64,000 bases of DNA from Argentina anserina (lineage: Eukaryota > Streptophyta > Magnoliopsida > Rosales > Rosaceae). The stretch is taken from assembly GCF_933775445.1 (NCBI RefSeq), contig NC_065874.1, forward strand, positions 32,124,501-32,188,500, written 5' to 3'. Below are positions 34,808 to 52,255 of the stretch, in pieces. The notes under the pieces were generated by a model. It did not search any database. It saw nothing but the letters and a program-made list of their open reading frames with translations, and was not told where the DNA came from. The translations under genes were made by a program, and so were the position numbers. Within the stretch, counting starts at the first letter, position 1, and each line of letters opens with the position of its first letter.

Positions 34808-35960
34808 CGAAGAAAGAACGTGCATGCAATATGAAGAAATTTGTGTGTATGCTCTTATGCCTATTTGGAAAGCGCGCAATAATATTAGATTTGAGGATAA
34901 GAGCCATTCGCTTATGTGCATATTCTCCTCTCTCAAGGCTTGTCTTGGCTTTTCTGCTCCCCATTTGCCGGGTTGTTTGGAATGGTACTGTAGACTATTA
35001 GTTGTTACTTGGGTTGGGAATTCAACCTACTATTAAGTCTACAATGCGCCTCGTTTAGTGCTATGGAACCCTCCAATTGCTCCTTGGGTTAAATTGAATA
35101 CTGATGGTCTTGCCAAGGGTAATCTTGGGTCGGCAGCTTGTGATGGTATCTTTTGTTGAAAAAGAGAGATCTCACATCCTGAAATGTAACAAATAATGTA
35201 CAATTTATAAGTGGATATATAATACTCAATTGTACTAAGGTCTTTTGAGATTAAAACACAACACCTCAAATATGGTTAAGTTCAAACAATATCGGTGCAT
35301 TGGTGATCCACGCTTGTCCCTATGCAACACGATATCATAGTGAGTCTCTTTTCAATTACTTATTTTAACCGTATGGGAATTCCCCAAGCATACGGAGCCC
35401 AAATGTGGGTTCATCGAATTCCATATCAAGTGTCTGCAGTGAACCTTGGACTGTAATGCCAATTTCCGAAATGAGAATTGGAACAAACCACCAAATCACA
35501 TATACCGATTTCTGATGTGGAAGTTAGATAAAACGAATTACATGTGCAAACCTAAAAATTAGATTGCACGTAAGGAGAAGTGTTGAAGATGAGAAATCTC
35601 ATATTGAAAATACGACAAATAATATATAGCTTATAAGTGGATGAATAATATTCAATTGAACCGAAGCCTTTTGAGATTAAAACATAATACCTTAACGATG
35701 GTTAAGTTGAAACATTATTAGTGCATTGGTGATTCACGGGCCACATTTGTCCATGTGCAACATTTTTTGGGGGTATCCATGGTTGTTACATTGGTGATTA
35801 CTGTAAAGGTTTGGGTAATCATTCAGCTTTCTATTAGGAGCTTATGGGAGTGATCATTGGGATTGAATATGCGTTCCAACATAATTGGCATTGCCTCTGG
35901 TTGGAAAGTGACTCGACTAGTGTGATTGCATGTCTTCACTCTTTTTCGGATCTGCGGGCT
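34808..35960 (+). pseudogene. LINE (non-LTR retrotransposon) RNase H-domain remnant, interrupted by a TRIM
   Basis: The plus strand holds pieces of the 3' end of a plant LINE ORF2. PIWKARNNIRFEDKS lies near 34860. The RNase H start PPIAPWVKLNTDGLAKGNLG lies near 35070-35140, and after the inserted TRIM come SAFYAELMGVIIGIEYA and LWLESDSTSVIACL (about 35820-35930). The acidic residues of the RNase H core are recognisable (NTDG, AELMG, ESDS). Frameshifts and stops separate the pieces, so the copy is dead. The hAT MITE lies immediately upstream and the TRIM cuts the RNase H domain. Confidence 0.7.
35154..35762 (+). mobile_element. TRIM (terminal-repeat retrotransposon in miniature), 609 bp
   Basis: Two direct LTRs, 35154-35329 (176 bp) and 35581-35762 (182 bp), begin TGTTGAA and end GCAACA. 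They share ATCTCA, TTATAAGTGGAT, TTTTGAGATTAAAACA and GTGCATTGGTGAT. After LTR 1, CGATATCATAGTG resembles the tRNA-Met primer-binding site TGGTATCAGAGC. AAGGAGAAG before LTR 2 fits a polypurine tract. Flanks TCTTT and TTTTT match at 4 of 5 positions. No protein is encoded. The divergence between the LTRs suggests an old insertion. Confidence 0.82.
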
Positions 35961-36698
35961 AAATGATGAGGCATAATCTAAAATCACAACTCATAAGACA
36001 TAAATTTCCACTCTACGACAATGTCACACTTTAGTGTCATTATGACATTATGTCAATTAGTATGACTTTGACCGAGAACAATAAAACATTTCTCCTTCCC
36101 AGAATAATATAGAATAACATTTATATTCAAATGAACAGTCTCGTTCACACGGTCAGTAGCTGATCATGAAATTCATGTTCAACTACCATTGATATAAATC
36201 CAAAAGTAAGGAGAATCTTTTTAAAATTAAGTTATTTTGTTTTCAACCCTTGAATTTACATCCAATAGTGGTTGAATATGCATTTTATGGTCATCTACTG
36301 ACCGTTTGAACAGAACTGTTCAAATGAATACTTGGCATTGTTGTGCATTTATATGTTTTGTATGTTTTGTCCAACATTCTAATATAGAGATATATAAGTC
36401 ATGATTTTAACCATTCACATCTCTAATGTTTCATTTGATTTCCCCGGACCCGGTTCTATCTTAGTAGTTTGCTTATTCGGGAACTGGCCCATCAACTTGA
36501 GGCCATAAAGCCCGCAGAGGCCCCAAAACAGACCCATAGCCCACCCAAGCGCAGCACTTTGAACATTAAAATGATCCTATAAGCTTTGAGATTGGCCAAC
36601 CGCGAGCCTCTCGTTCTTCTCCAACACGCGAACTCACTCGCAGTCACAGTCGCAGTCGCCGCATAAATCCGAGCCTCCCAAACTCCCCCGTCAAAACG
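35961..36698. other. Upstream region of the helicase gene
   Basis: Intergenic DNA and 5' UTR of the DEAD-box gene; the last 100 bases are CT- and GC-rich, as is common for plant 5' leaders. No other gene is seen. Confidence 0.35.
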
Positions 36699-42480
<5,782 letters not shown>

Positions 42481-42543
42481 TGAAGTCCACCTTCATTGTG
42501 GTCAAGATTGATGCTTGATGCCTCAAGGTTTTGAGGTTAGCAA

Positions 42544-42578
<35 letters not shown>

Positions 42579-42689
42579 TTCTCACTGTTTGTCTATTGTA
42601 TTCTCGCAACTTTGCTACAATCTGCACTCCTTTCTTAAAATCCACACCCCTTTCTTTTGTGGTGAAGTTACTTCAGAACATGAGTATGT

Positions 42690-44010
42690 GCTTTCTGTTT
42701 ATGCATGCTTTCCTGCAAGTATGCTGCAGTTTACTGATATAAGGAAAGATTCATCTGCAGGCATGTGCTTCTAATTGGTGTTCGGACTACAAGTTGATAG
42801 CTCCTTGTAAGTTTGCCTTATTGGAGCTGTTACTTTACATCATTGATGTACCTAGCACCTGTACGAGGACTAACTTGGTCGATACTTTCAGATATTGTAG
42901 GGTTGGCGTGTAGGAGTTCTGCATGTGTATATCTTAAAAAATGGATGTTTACTTAGGGATATTTGTTAGTGCAAAGAAATACTTTGCCCGATAATGGGGT
43001 CTCTAAAGGCATATGATTTCAGTTTCTCATCACTATCATATGCATTGTTCGATTTGCTTTACGCTATGTGCTCAACAAATGTTGATTCTGTGGTGCTTCA
43101 AAATCTGTAAATTGTGAGAAACATTACACCATATCAACCCATGAGATGACTATTTCGTTCGTTAGTTTCTGGTATTACTTTTGGCACTGCCCATCAAACA
43201 TGGTGCATGGGACTGATGAGAGAGAGGCAGTGTTTTCTTTGTGTGGCGTCTGTTTTGAAACTCTTGTCATACAGCTGGTTCAGGGGTTTACGACCTCAAT
43301 CAAAATAAGAAAGCAAAACTCTACCATTTACAAATGAGAGAAAGATTGGTGTTTTGAAGCTAAAGACCTAAGGTGAGAAAGGAGGGTGTGCGCAATTTTT
43401 CAATGTGCTACTGGTCTAAGGAACATATATAGTTTTTGTATACGCGCTTTTTGTTCATGCTTGCTGTCCTGCAAGTATCCTGCAGTTTACTGATCTCAGG
43501 AATGTTGATCTGTAGGCATTTGCTTCTAATTGGTGCTCGGACTGCATGATGAAGACTATATATGACTATATGTTCCTCGTAAGTTTGGCTTCTTGAGCTG
43601 TTACTATACATCACTGATGTACCTAACACCTTGGACAAACGTAGTCGATACTTTTAGAGACTGTATGGTTGGTTTGTAGGAGTTATGTATTGCATATTTC
43701 TCAAAAATGGATGTTTACTTGGGATATCTATAAGTGCAAAGAAATACTTGGCCCGATAACGTGATGTTTTCTTGGGATGTTTACTTTGAGTGCTGCATTT
43801 ACATTATTGCTGCGTATGATTTAACAATTCCTCACCACTATCCTATGCCTCGCTTGAATTAGTCTTTATAAGATGAGTTGAGTCTGAGGTGAAAGCTTGC
43901 GCACCATATCAACCCATAATATTATGATTTGTTAACTATGCTGTATCATTGGCATTGCTTTTGAGTTTTGACATTGGCCATCATCCATTGTGCAGCGATA
44001 TCCATATCGA
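42690..44010. repeat. Tandem duplication of the helicase 3' flank
   Basis: A block at about 42690-43210 recurs at about 43450-44000, offset by roughly 750 bp. Shared phrases include GCAAGTAT-CTGCAGTTTACTGAT, GGCATKTGCTTCTAATTGGTG, AAAATGGATGTTTACTT, AGTGCAAAGAAATACTT, GCCCGATAA and ACCATATCAACCCAT. Neither copy encodes a protein; the block probably represents duplicated 3' UTR/downstream DNA. A weaker third match is seen around 50420-50560, behind the 49361 gene. Confidence 0.7.
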
Positions 44011-44479
44011 GTCTTTCTTTACCTTTGTGCATATACAGTACTAGTATGTCTCAGATGTTGAATGCTAATCAGGAAAGTAAGTTTTAAAGAGATTTTATTG
44101 GAAAGCCTACCTATGTGATTGCTAGGGGCGCGATAATGGAGTTGTGTTATACAGCTCGTGAAAGGACAAGTATACAGCTAGTGGAAGGATCAGTGAATTT
44201 CTCGAAACAATCTGATTAGTATTTGTGGGTCTTAACATCAGGCAACCATGATATAGAATTATCGAAATGTTAGGGGGTTGAGATGAATATAAGAACAAAC
44301 AATTGATATGCTTAGCAAGTTGTCTGCACTCTGCAAGTTTTCCCACAAACTTGATGGATGTTTTGTACTAGCAATATGAAAACCTCTAATCTCAAGTCTC
44401 ACATAAGCCTGCAAAAATTAACCCCAAAAAAAAAAAACATAAGCCTGCAAAAGTCACAAGGCAAAGTACAAAGCTAAAT

Positions 44480-45560
44480 ATAGGCCATGAAGTGCGCGGG
44501 TTTGAGCAGTCCACAAAGATTCCAACACACAAACCATACAATCAGAGTCAATAGCATCGCCAAGTCTAGTGCGTAGATCTTCTTGCGCCTTTCCCAGTTG
44601 TTGTTCAAGCTGCGAAAGTTCATTTCTCAACTTGAATACAGCTTCCTCCAGCCGGCGAATCTCCCTACAACAATTTTTTCTGATCCAGTAGGCCTGAGCA
44701 TATAACCAAAGAAATTCCTAGTAGCTTGTTTCAAATGATCCAACATGAAATCGACATTGAGTCCCCAATTTATAATGTCACGACATGCATCCCTCCAAAT
44801 TAGAAATGTCTCCTCATTCTTCACTTCTTCAACCTCCATGCTATACAGCACATTACCAAACTCCTCGATCTAGATATGCTTCTGACGTGCACTTAACCTC
44901 TCTGCAAACAAGGTAGAGAAACTACCTCCACCGTACAGTACTTCTCAGCAAACTTAGTAAGAGGAGCCACAAACTCCGATGGAACTTTTCCACCCTCAAA
45001 TGAAGATTGATCACCACTCAATGGACGTGCAATGTCGTCAATGCTTAAGTGATCCCCAGAGTCAAAAAGAGCAAAAATGTTTCTGAACCGCATTTCCAAA
45101 TCGACCACCAACTCTGTCCTAGATTTGTCTGAAGTAGGAGTGAGGGAACAAACTGAAGCATCATCAGACAAACTTAATCTCCGCCAATTTCGCTTTCCTT
45201 TACTCCCCTTCCTATCAATGGCGCCTTCTCTAATCTCTACAATCCTCACAGCGGATAGCTGCTGAAGACCCTATTTTAGCATGCAGTACACCTGTGTCAA
45301 TGTGAGGACAAGGTTTTCTCACTTTTCCAACTGAAGCTTCATCACCACCACCATCATCATCCTTAATGCTTAGGTTGCTTGATCCGGCAACATTTTTCGG
45401 GGAATCGGACGCAACCCACTTCTCCTTTTGAGGAGCCCTAGCCTTCTTTTTATTCTTCTTCTCAATCCTTCAGTTGCATGATTCGGCAACATTCTCCTGG
45501 AAATCGGACGCAACCCAAGCCCTACCCTTCTTTTTATTCTTATTCTTCATTAAGTTCATA
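44480..45560 (-). pseudogene. Decayed gene with ZnF-UBP-like fragment and C-terminal coiled coil
   Basis: On the minus strand, broken frames include CPHIDTGVLHAKIGSSAAI followed by RCEDCR (about 45240-45330) and then EGAIDRKGSKGK. This resembles the start of the zinc-finger UBP domain of plant UBP1/UBP2-type deubiquitinases. Just before it, a Lys-rich segment is duplicated (KKKGRAWVASDFQENVAESC and a second copy ending WVASDSPKNVAGSS). Downstream frames (LTKFAEKYCTVEVVSL, IWRDACRDIINWGLNVDFML, EEAVFKLRNELSQLEQQLGK) do not look like a UBP catalytic domain and end in a coiled coil. Stops and frameshifts interrupt the whole stretch. The fragments may belong to one chimeric dead gene or to two. 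Confidence 0.5.
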
Positions 45561-45666
45561 AAACTCTGGAGGAAGAGGAGCAGCAATGCTAACAGAGTAA
45601 AAGGATAATATATATAAGGACAGAAACTTTCCTCCATCCGAGTAGCAAAGACCTAAATCGTACTGT

Positions 45667-47694
45667 CTACTTCTTTGCATATGTACTCAACATTGAATTT
45701 TGCACTGTCACCTTAAAAGCCTGGAGGTTCTGCATTGCCATTGATGATTGCATCTCATTTTCATACTCCACAAAAGCAATACCTGGCTTGCTTCCACCAT
45801 TCTAACCTCCTTAAAACCAGGGTATTGACAGAAGAGCATTTGCAGCATCAATGGAAGTTGCCTCGTGAGGAAGATTCTGAACAAACAGAATGTTGTTTGG
45901 TGGTGCAGGGGCCTCGGGCACTTTGACACCACCAGGATATGGTATTTGGGAGAGCTGTACCTGGTCAAAGGGTTAAAACTCACATATGAGAAGATGCTTA
46001 TAATGTAATTCCTAGAAGTGCATCGGGCTAACAATTCAACCAAACCTACAGAGCTTAATGAGTTCACATATGGTAAAGGTTTCATTACTTATCAACAGAG
46101 CAAATGCTCAAGCCTAAAGACATTTAAATGGGTAGTGCAATATTCAAGCCCAGTCAGATGGGGAAGGCTGAACTAGTTATAATTAAACAGTTGATTTCAC
46201 AATTCCATCACCGTGTTTTTTGTCTTATCAGATGACCCTTGATCAATGAACAAAACCAAATTTCTTTATGAGAGGTACTTGTGTATATTGTAAAATCAAT
46301 GATTTCTCCTCATTGTAATGATTTGTGTATTGTTTTATAAACATGCAAACTACCCAACACTACCACAAATAACTGAAATAGTTTTTTCAGCTCAAAGAAG
46401 GCCACATGAAGAATATATACATTAAACAGATAGATATCCAAATGAAATATTAAGGTTTATAGAAAGATAACTTGAAGAAGCGATTTCTCCTAAAACAGAA
46501 AACACGATTCTTACCGGAGGTGCTCCACCATAGGCACTGGGATACGCAGGATTGAGACCCATTCCAGCTTGGTTAGCATCCTGCTGTTCTTTCCGTTTTT
46601 TCCCTGAAGAAAATTGAGCTTTAAGCTATATGAAGCCATATATCGACCATAAATATATATAGCATTTGCTTCGTTAAACAATACATCATACTATAAGATA
46701 GTCAAATAATGCATAAACGCAAACAATATGCAGGGAATGGGGATTGCATATGTTACTCCATAGTCTCCATTATCCATAAAAGTTGACATGGTTAATTGGT
46801 TAGTCTAATAAATAGATTATAATGATATTCTAAATCCCCGGCATCATTTATTGTGGCAAGACATAGTCTGTGGAACTGTAAATTTAATCAGTAAGACAAT
46901 TTGAATGATTATCATGATATTCTAACCCCAACTCATCATCAAAATGTGGCATGCGAAGAGAATGATAGACACAACAGAACAACAAACCAATCATATAACT
47001 GACCAAGCTTTTCAGACACTAATATCCAAAAAGAAAGTACACATATACCGGAGGAAGAAAATAGAATATCAGAATGCCCTTACCCTTACCCTTCTCCTCA
47101 TGCCTCTTTCGTTTTTCACGTGGAACAAAAGTACCATCAGCCTTTGCTATTATATCTGATTTCGTCTTGGCATATTGTATTTTCTGCATCAACCAACATC
47201 AACAAAACTATATCAGATAATCGAAATCAGCACTTATACTGATCATAACTCATTGTATCATATACAACAATAGTAAAGAACACATGATTAGTCTCATGGG
47301 ACGACGTGGCACACATGCATGCTTCCTCAACTGTGATCAACCAACCCCAATCCCTATAGCAGCAATGCATTTTACAGACACCTAAAACTCACATCATAGC
47401 AATTTAATTCAACAACAAACCAAGTTAATACACTACACCTCAAATTAACCAAAGCTGTAAATTCAAAATTAAGAGCAGTAATGAGATTAGGAGTAAGCTT
47501 GTCGTAGAAAGGGAAGCTCTGCATTTGGCGAATGGCATTGGCGGCAGAAGAGACGTCCTCGAAGACGACCCAAGCTTAAGGCCTTTGTGCTTCAGCGTCT
47601 TGAAGGCCAGCACAACCAGAACTGCGAGAACATGGCGTGCAGCGTCTTCTTCAACTCGTCCAGCTTGATAGAGATTGATATGGGCTGGGCTCAT
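45667..47694 (-). pseudogene. U2 snRNP B''-like (U2B''/U1A family) pseudogene
   Basis: Four exon-like blocks lie in the right order with splice signals. Block 1 (about 47694-47440) has LDELKKTLHAMFSQF, then in shifted frames LAFKTLKHKG and [20 protein letters not shown]. Block 2 (about 47185-47080) has [20 protein letters not shown] and [13 protein letters not shown]. Block 3 (about 46600-46515) has KKRKEQQDANQAGMGLNPAY. Block 4 (about 45956-45667) is the second [20 protein letters not shown], ending TYAKK and TAG. The RNP2 segment of the first RRM (family IYIKNL) is missing and block 1 has two frameshifts. Block 4 has an extra base after EATS and one lost base in the VEAKPG-like turn. Since introns are kept, this is a decayed duplicated or original gene, not a retrocopy. 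The family protein binds U2 snRNA in the spliceosome. Confidence 0.8.
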
Positions 47695-47699
47695 TCTTT

Positions 47700-49360
47700 T
47701 TGATGCCCAACTTTAAGACGTACATAGGGGTAAATTCGTCTTATGGGTAACATACGTGGACGTATTCAATCGTTTTCGGCGCAAATTCGACCTCTCAAGG
47801 CACGTTTCCAAGCTTATTCTTGAGTTTAGACATATCAAAACCTTGAATTTTAGTCGGAAAGAGGTCGGATACGTTCGGATAAATGCAAGAGATGATTGGA
47901 TATATTGTGAAAAGACAATTTTATCCTTGCGCGTTAAATGTTTTCAGTTCCATGGCTGGGCCAGTTTTGGATTGCTTAGGCTAAGGCCTCTTTTGGGCCC
48001 TCAGTTATATTTTTGTTTTTACAGACTTGTATTTCATGTATAGGGTTTTATTAGCCATTTCGAAATAAAACATAGGTTTTTGACATCGGTATTCATTAAG
48101 GATATATCAGTATTATCGGCACATATTGCTCTTCTCATTCAGATTCTACCTCTATATCGTACAAACATCAAAGTTCGATTGATCAGAATAAATTGATTTA
48201 CATACCTAAAATAAGAACAATCTAGAAATGAATCCTAATTAAACTTCTTGACGTCGACAGGAAAATTGATTTTGTAGCTCTCTCCTTCTGCTCTTGCTTC
48301 ACGGTGGATGAGAGACAGTTTTGATAGAGAAAGCAAGCAAATTTTGGAGACGTGGATGGAGTATTATACATGGGGGTGGTTTGTGAATTGTGATAGCCCT
48401 TAATTTTATCATGTTTAAGAAAATTAGTATTTGGAGGGGAAAAAAAGGATCCTTCTATTGGCAGTTCCATAAGGGTTATATCCTTAATTAATATACCGAT
48501 AAGAGATAAGAAAATAGCAAGATAGCTAGAGATCTTTCGTCTTCGAAGGGATCAGACCTTCGATGCTTAAAGTGTTCCTCTTCAAAACAGTACATACCCC
48601 TTATATGAACTAGATACACATTCTAGTATACGACTCTTAGCCACAACCCTTAGTTATCAAAGGAAATTACCTGCCCGATAAATATCATAGAAAACAACAA
48701 CTCAATCAATAACGTAAAAAACATTAAAACAACTGTAGATCATGTTTCTAGGCAGATGAACCCATTCAATTATATATCAAGGAGCTACATACCAAGTACT
48801 TACTATCAGAATTATATAGTGTTGAAGCTCAAGGTGACTCGTACATAAATCTAACAATTATAGTTAAAATTTAATCAATTTTCTTCACCAGAAATGAATT
48901 CAGTAGGTCAAACTAAATGACTTGATTGATCAATAGTTATTTCATCTTAAACCCGCCAAGATCATCTTTGTTTTGTGTTTTCCTTGAAACAAAAAGCCAG
49001 GCCCAAACAAAGCTTAATTTCAGCTCAATATGGGCCGGGTCAACCCACCCGGTTCATCCTTGATCACATGCAGAGTTGATGACAGTAGTACTATCAAAAA
49101 CCCCCTCACAAATTCCACTCTTCATTTCTTCAATCTTCTCCGCCGCTCTCTCTCTCTCTCTCTCTCTTCTCAGCTCACTCCACACCTTCGTTAGGGTTCC
49201 TCCGAAGACCAAAGGTAAGCCTCACTGGTTCAAATCACCACTGATTTCCTTCTCGAATTTTCAATTTCAGTACTATGAATCAACTTCCTTTCGTATTCTT
49301 GATTCGATTTTGTGGCTCTGTGGTGAATTTAGGGTTTCGGAGCTGAAAAATCTCACAGAA
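47700..49360. other. Intergenic region, nothing recognised
   Basis: Short open frames (47756-48043 +, 48222-48470 -) show no family motif and are not accepted. The region from 49100 on is the presumed 5' UTR of the next gene, with a (CT)n run at about 49144-49168. Confidence 0.35.
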
Positions 49361-49994
49361 ATGACGAGCAACAATAACAACAACCCGAACACCTCCGTGT
49401 CGGTGCCGGTGCCGGATAGCGAGGGTCGCGGCGGTAGGATGAGACTCAGGAGAGCGAGGGTGGCTTTCAGGAGAGCAAGGGTCTTTGTCCGCTTTGTTCT
49501 TTTTCTGTATGTACCAAAATCTCGTCTTCCTTGGCTTAATCGTGGTTTAATCTTTTAAGCAATTTTATGAAAGAGACTAATCAAGAATTGCCACAGCTAA
49601 TTATGAAATTAAGTAATGTGTTATGTGAGTTCAAAACATGGACATTATTACCAGGAAAGTAAATTTGTTATTACAAAGTGGCTAATGGATGTTCTGTATG
49701 GTATACAAGTCTTATGATTTAGAGAGTGTATTGTTCTTTGTTGCAGAGCCTTAGTCAAGATTGTGGATCATTTCTATCCTTTCTTGGGTAGCTGGATCTC
49801 TGGTAAGTTTTGATCCAATATTTTATATGCGAAAATGCATACTTTGATTACAGCGATATATATACTGATAAACTATACACACAGATCTTGGGACTCTTGG
49901 AGTTCATGTCGCATTTGCTGCTATCTTTACATTAGGCTATGTGATGGGAGTGCATCACATGGAGGAAGTTGTTGACAACCCTCTTGCTCATTAG
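49361..49994 (+). CDS. Small membrane protein of unknown function, 103 aa
   Basis: Three exons, 49361-49506, 49747-49802 and 49885-49994, join in frame with GT-AG introns. The N terminus is Asn/Ser/Val-rich (NNNNNPNTSVSVPVPD), then strongly basic (RMRLRRARVAFRRARVFVR). Two hydrophobic stretches follow: VLFLALVKIVDHFYPFLGSW and LGVHVAFAAIFTLGYVMGV. The tail is HHMEEVVDNPLAH. The basic segment before the first membrane stretch would favour a cytosolic or organelle-matrix N terminus. I do not recognise the family. The start is chosen as the first ATG in frame; a frame-open stretch further upstream (from 49076) would run through the 5' leader and is not used. Confidence 0.65.
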
Positions 49995-50885
49995 GTAAGC
50001 TTGTAATACTAAACAGTAACAAGTTGTAGAATTGGAGCTTTACTTTGTTATCTGATAGACCTGCATGATGTTCTGCTCATTGTTTTGTTTTGTTTTGTTT
50101 TGTTGGGGTGGGGTGGGGGTTACTGGTGGAGATTATCTATCTCATGCCAAATGCCATGACAAATTCATTAGTTGGGCTTGAGATGAAGTTCCCTTTTAGG
50201 TCTGTAGTATGTACATTTACTGTTTTAGATCCTAGGTTTTGTAGTCTGTACATTCCTCAATTAGATCCTACATTTTCTGTGCAAACTATATATTGTTTTA
50301 AACTTTTGCTAGTGTGAAATAGGAAGTTTTTTTTTACTTTTTCATATGGCGAAACTTATGATTTGTGTTCTGTACATTTATCTAATGCATGAGTTATATT
50401 CAACTGTTCTGTGCAGGCATGGTGCTTCTGAATTGGAGCTTTAACTGCAAGCTGAAGACAATTAGTTCCTTGTATATCTTTAGTTCCCAGAATCTGTTGC
50501 TTAACGCGCGTCGTTGATGTATCTAATCCTTGTGCTTAGTTGATGCTACTTTAATTGGAATAGAACTTCGGATGACTTTGGCAGGATAATGAATTTGGCA
50601 GGATAACGGATTTGCTCATGGCCTTTGAATTCTCAGTTTTACACCATTGCCCTGTACATGTTGCATTTTTAATTTTCCACGTTCGTCTTAACATAAGTTT
50701 AACTAAAATAGAAGCTCATGAGTCATGATTCTACTTCCTAATGTTCGTATACAAGAATACGACCTGTCGTATTATCTCGTCGGCCAAACACGACCAGTCG
50801 TTTTCAAACTCCCATCAATAAAAGTCTTTACCGCGCGAACCTTCCCTCAATAGAGTTATTGTTTTCTGTGATTTGAGATCTGGAA
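49995..50885. other. 3' UTR/downstream region, nothing coding
   Basis: Includes a (TTTTG)n run near 50081-50104 and a splice-acceptor-like CTGTGCAG near 50416, suggesting a spliced 3' UTR. A block at 50420-50560 resembles the repeated helicase 3' flank. The last 60 bases lead into the next gene. Confidence 0.35.
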
Positions 50886-51245
50886 ATGGCAGGTGGGATC
50901 GCATCTGCATCGAGCCGTCTCTCTAAGCTTCTCAGGCCTCCATCCACTGACATTAAGGCCGCCCGCTATGTGGGGCGTCGCCGCCGGCACCGGGGCTCTT
51001 TGGTTTGTCCAGGTCTCAACTTCAACTTCTCTCCCAAATTCACTTCATATAATTATAAAAATTCAACACGATCACTACACATAACAAAATTCAACACGAT
51101 CATGTAGCAATCCAGAACCAGGTTTTAGTTGAAATTGCTTCGTTGTAAGATTCTGAAACTTGTTTCTTGTTGAATTATGTATCAGCCCTTTGATTGGTTG
51201 AAGAAGACATTTCTGGAGAAGCCAGAGACTCAAGGAGCACAGTAA
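50886..51245 (+). CDS. Small single-span (mitochondrial-type) protein with apparent frameshift
   Basis: Two exons are recognisable. Exon 1 starts MAGGIASASSRLSKLLRPPS and should continue ...DIKAAR, then MWGVAAGTGALWFVQ. The two parts are in different frames: one surplus base lies at about 50969-50971 (GCCCGCTATGTGG). Exon 2 (about 51184-51245) reads PFDWLKKTFLEKPETQGAQ and joins the MWGVAAG frame. The conceptual product is about 60 residues with one short membrane stretch (GVAAGTGALWFV). Its size and layout resemble small accessory subunits of plant respiratory complexes; this is inference and the family is not named. The shift may be a base-calling error, a recent mutation, or translation may start at the internal ATG (36 aa). 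Confidence 0.55.
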
Positions 51246-51748
51246 TGCAGTAATGTATGCTTTTTCACACAGCAATTTATTACGGAATCAATCCGAGAAG
51301 GTCATGGTTCCATCTGTTTACAATAATTTGCTTGCTTTTGTTTCTAGTTTGTAGGACTCCTTTTTGTTTGTTGTGTTTTAAATATTTATTTTTATCATCT
51401 TTTCGCTTGCTATATTGTAAATGGAACAGAACTACTCTTCGTCTCTCTTTTCTCATCTTGATGTGATCATAAGATTTCAGTAGCTACTGTGGATTTACAG
51501 GGTTGTATAGGACCCAAAACAGTGTGACCGTCTTTTTGTATTTCTTCTCGGATTGGGAATAAGATCCAATTTCTACTACTGAACAAACACATGCGCATGA
51601 ACATTACATAATTCATTTGCATTTCTTAACTTGGATTATCAGTAATTCAGGATAATGATGGAATGAAATAAAGTAGGAATGATGGGTTGCCTAGTCAATA
51701 TGTATGGTTTTTCTGTTACAAATAATTATGCTGTTGTACCAGCAAGAA

Positions 51749-51821
51749 GCGCCTGTAGCTCAGTGGATAGAGCGTCTGTTTCCTAAGCAGAAAGTCGTAG
51801 GTTCGACCCCTACCTGGCGCG
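51749..51821 (+). tRNA. tRNA-Arg (anticodon CCU)
   Basis: Cloverleaf read by eye: acceptor GCGCCTG/CTGGCGC with one T-T mismatch, D arm GCTC...GAGC, anticodon stem TCTGT/GCAGA with loop TTCCTAA (anticodon CCT), and T arm GTAGG-TTCGACC-CCTAC. Internal promoter boxes match: A box TAGCTCAGTGG and B box GGTTCGACCCC. There is no intron. A TTTTT run 16 bases downstream serves as Pol III terminator. Confidence 0.95.
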
Positions 51822-52255
51822 GTGATTATGCTTGTTTTTGCTATTTTTACTTTTAGGCCCTCGAATCCCTGGATACATGGTTAAATGCAACTTTTTTTTG
51901 GGTGTTTGTTTACTTATGAGCCTAAATTTGATGTGCTACCTTTGGTCCGGAGTCTCTCATGAAAGAATTGCAGAACAAATCCAATTGTGTCACTCTAAGC
52001 CAAAACTGAAACACAGAACTCAACAAAATTAATACACAAATTTACGCCCTCAACCACCCTTGAGGACGACCTGGTGGCTAAGGACAGCCCCTTGATACAA
52101 CCCTCCTGCATTATATGACACTAAATCTCTACTACACAAACCTCACATCAATACAGACCATGAGTGCATGGCCAGAGAAGTACACAAAAGGAAGAGAAAC
52201 CCCAAACCACCCAAAAACTTACATACAATCCAAACCAAACTCACCTATGCTCACC

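Noticed and set aside
34770..35036. 88-aa plus-strand frame as a separate gene
   Set aside because: Its middle (PIWKARNNIRFED) is LINE ORF2-like and it starts within the hAT MITE, so it belongs to the transposon remnants.
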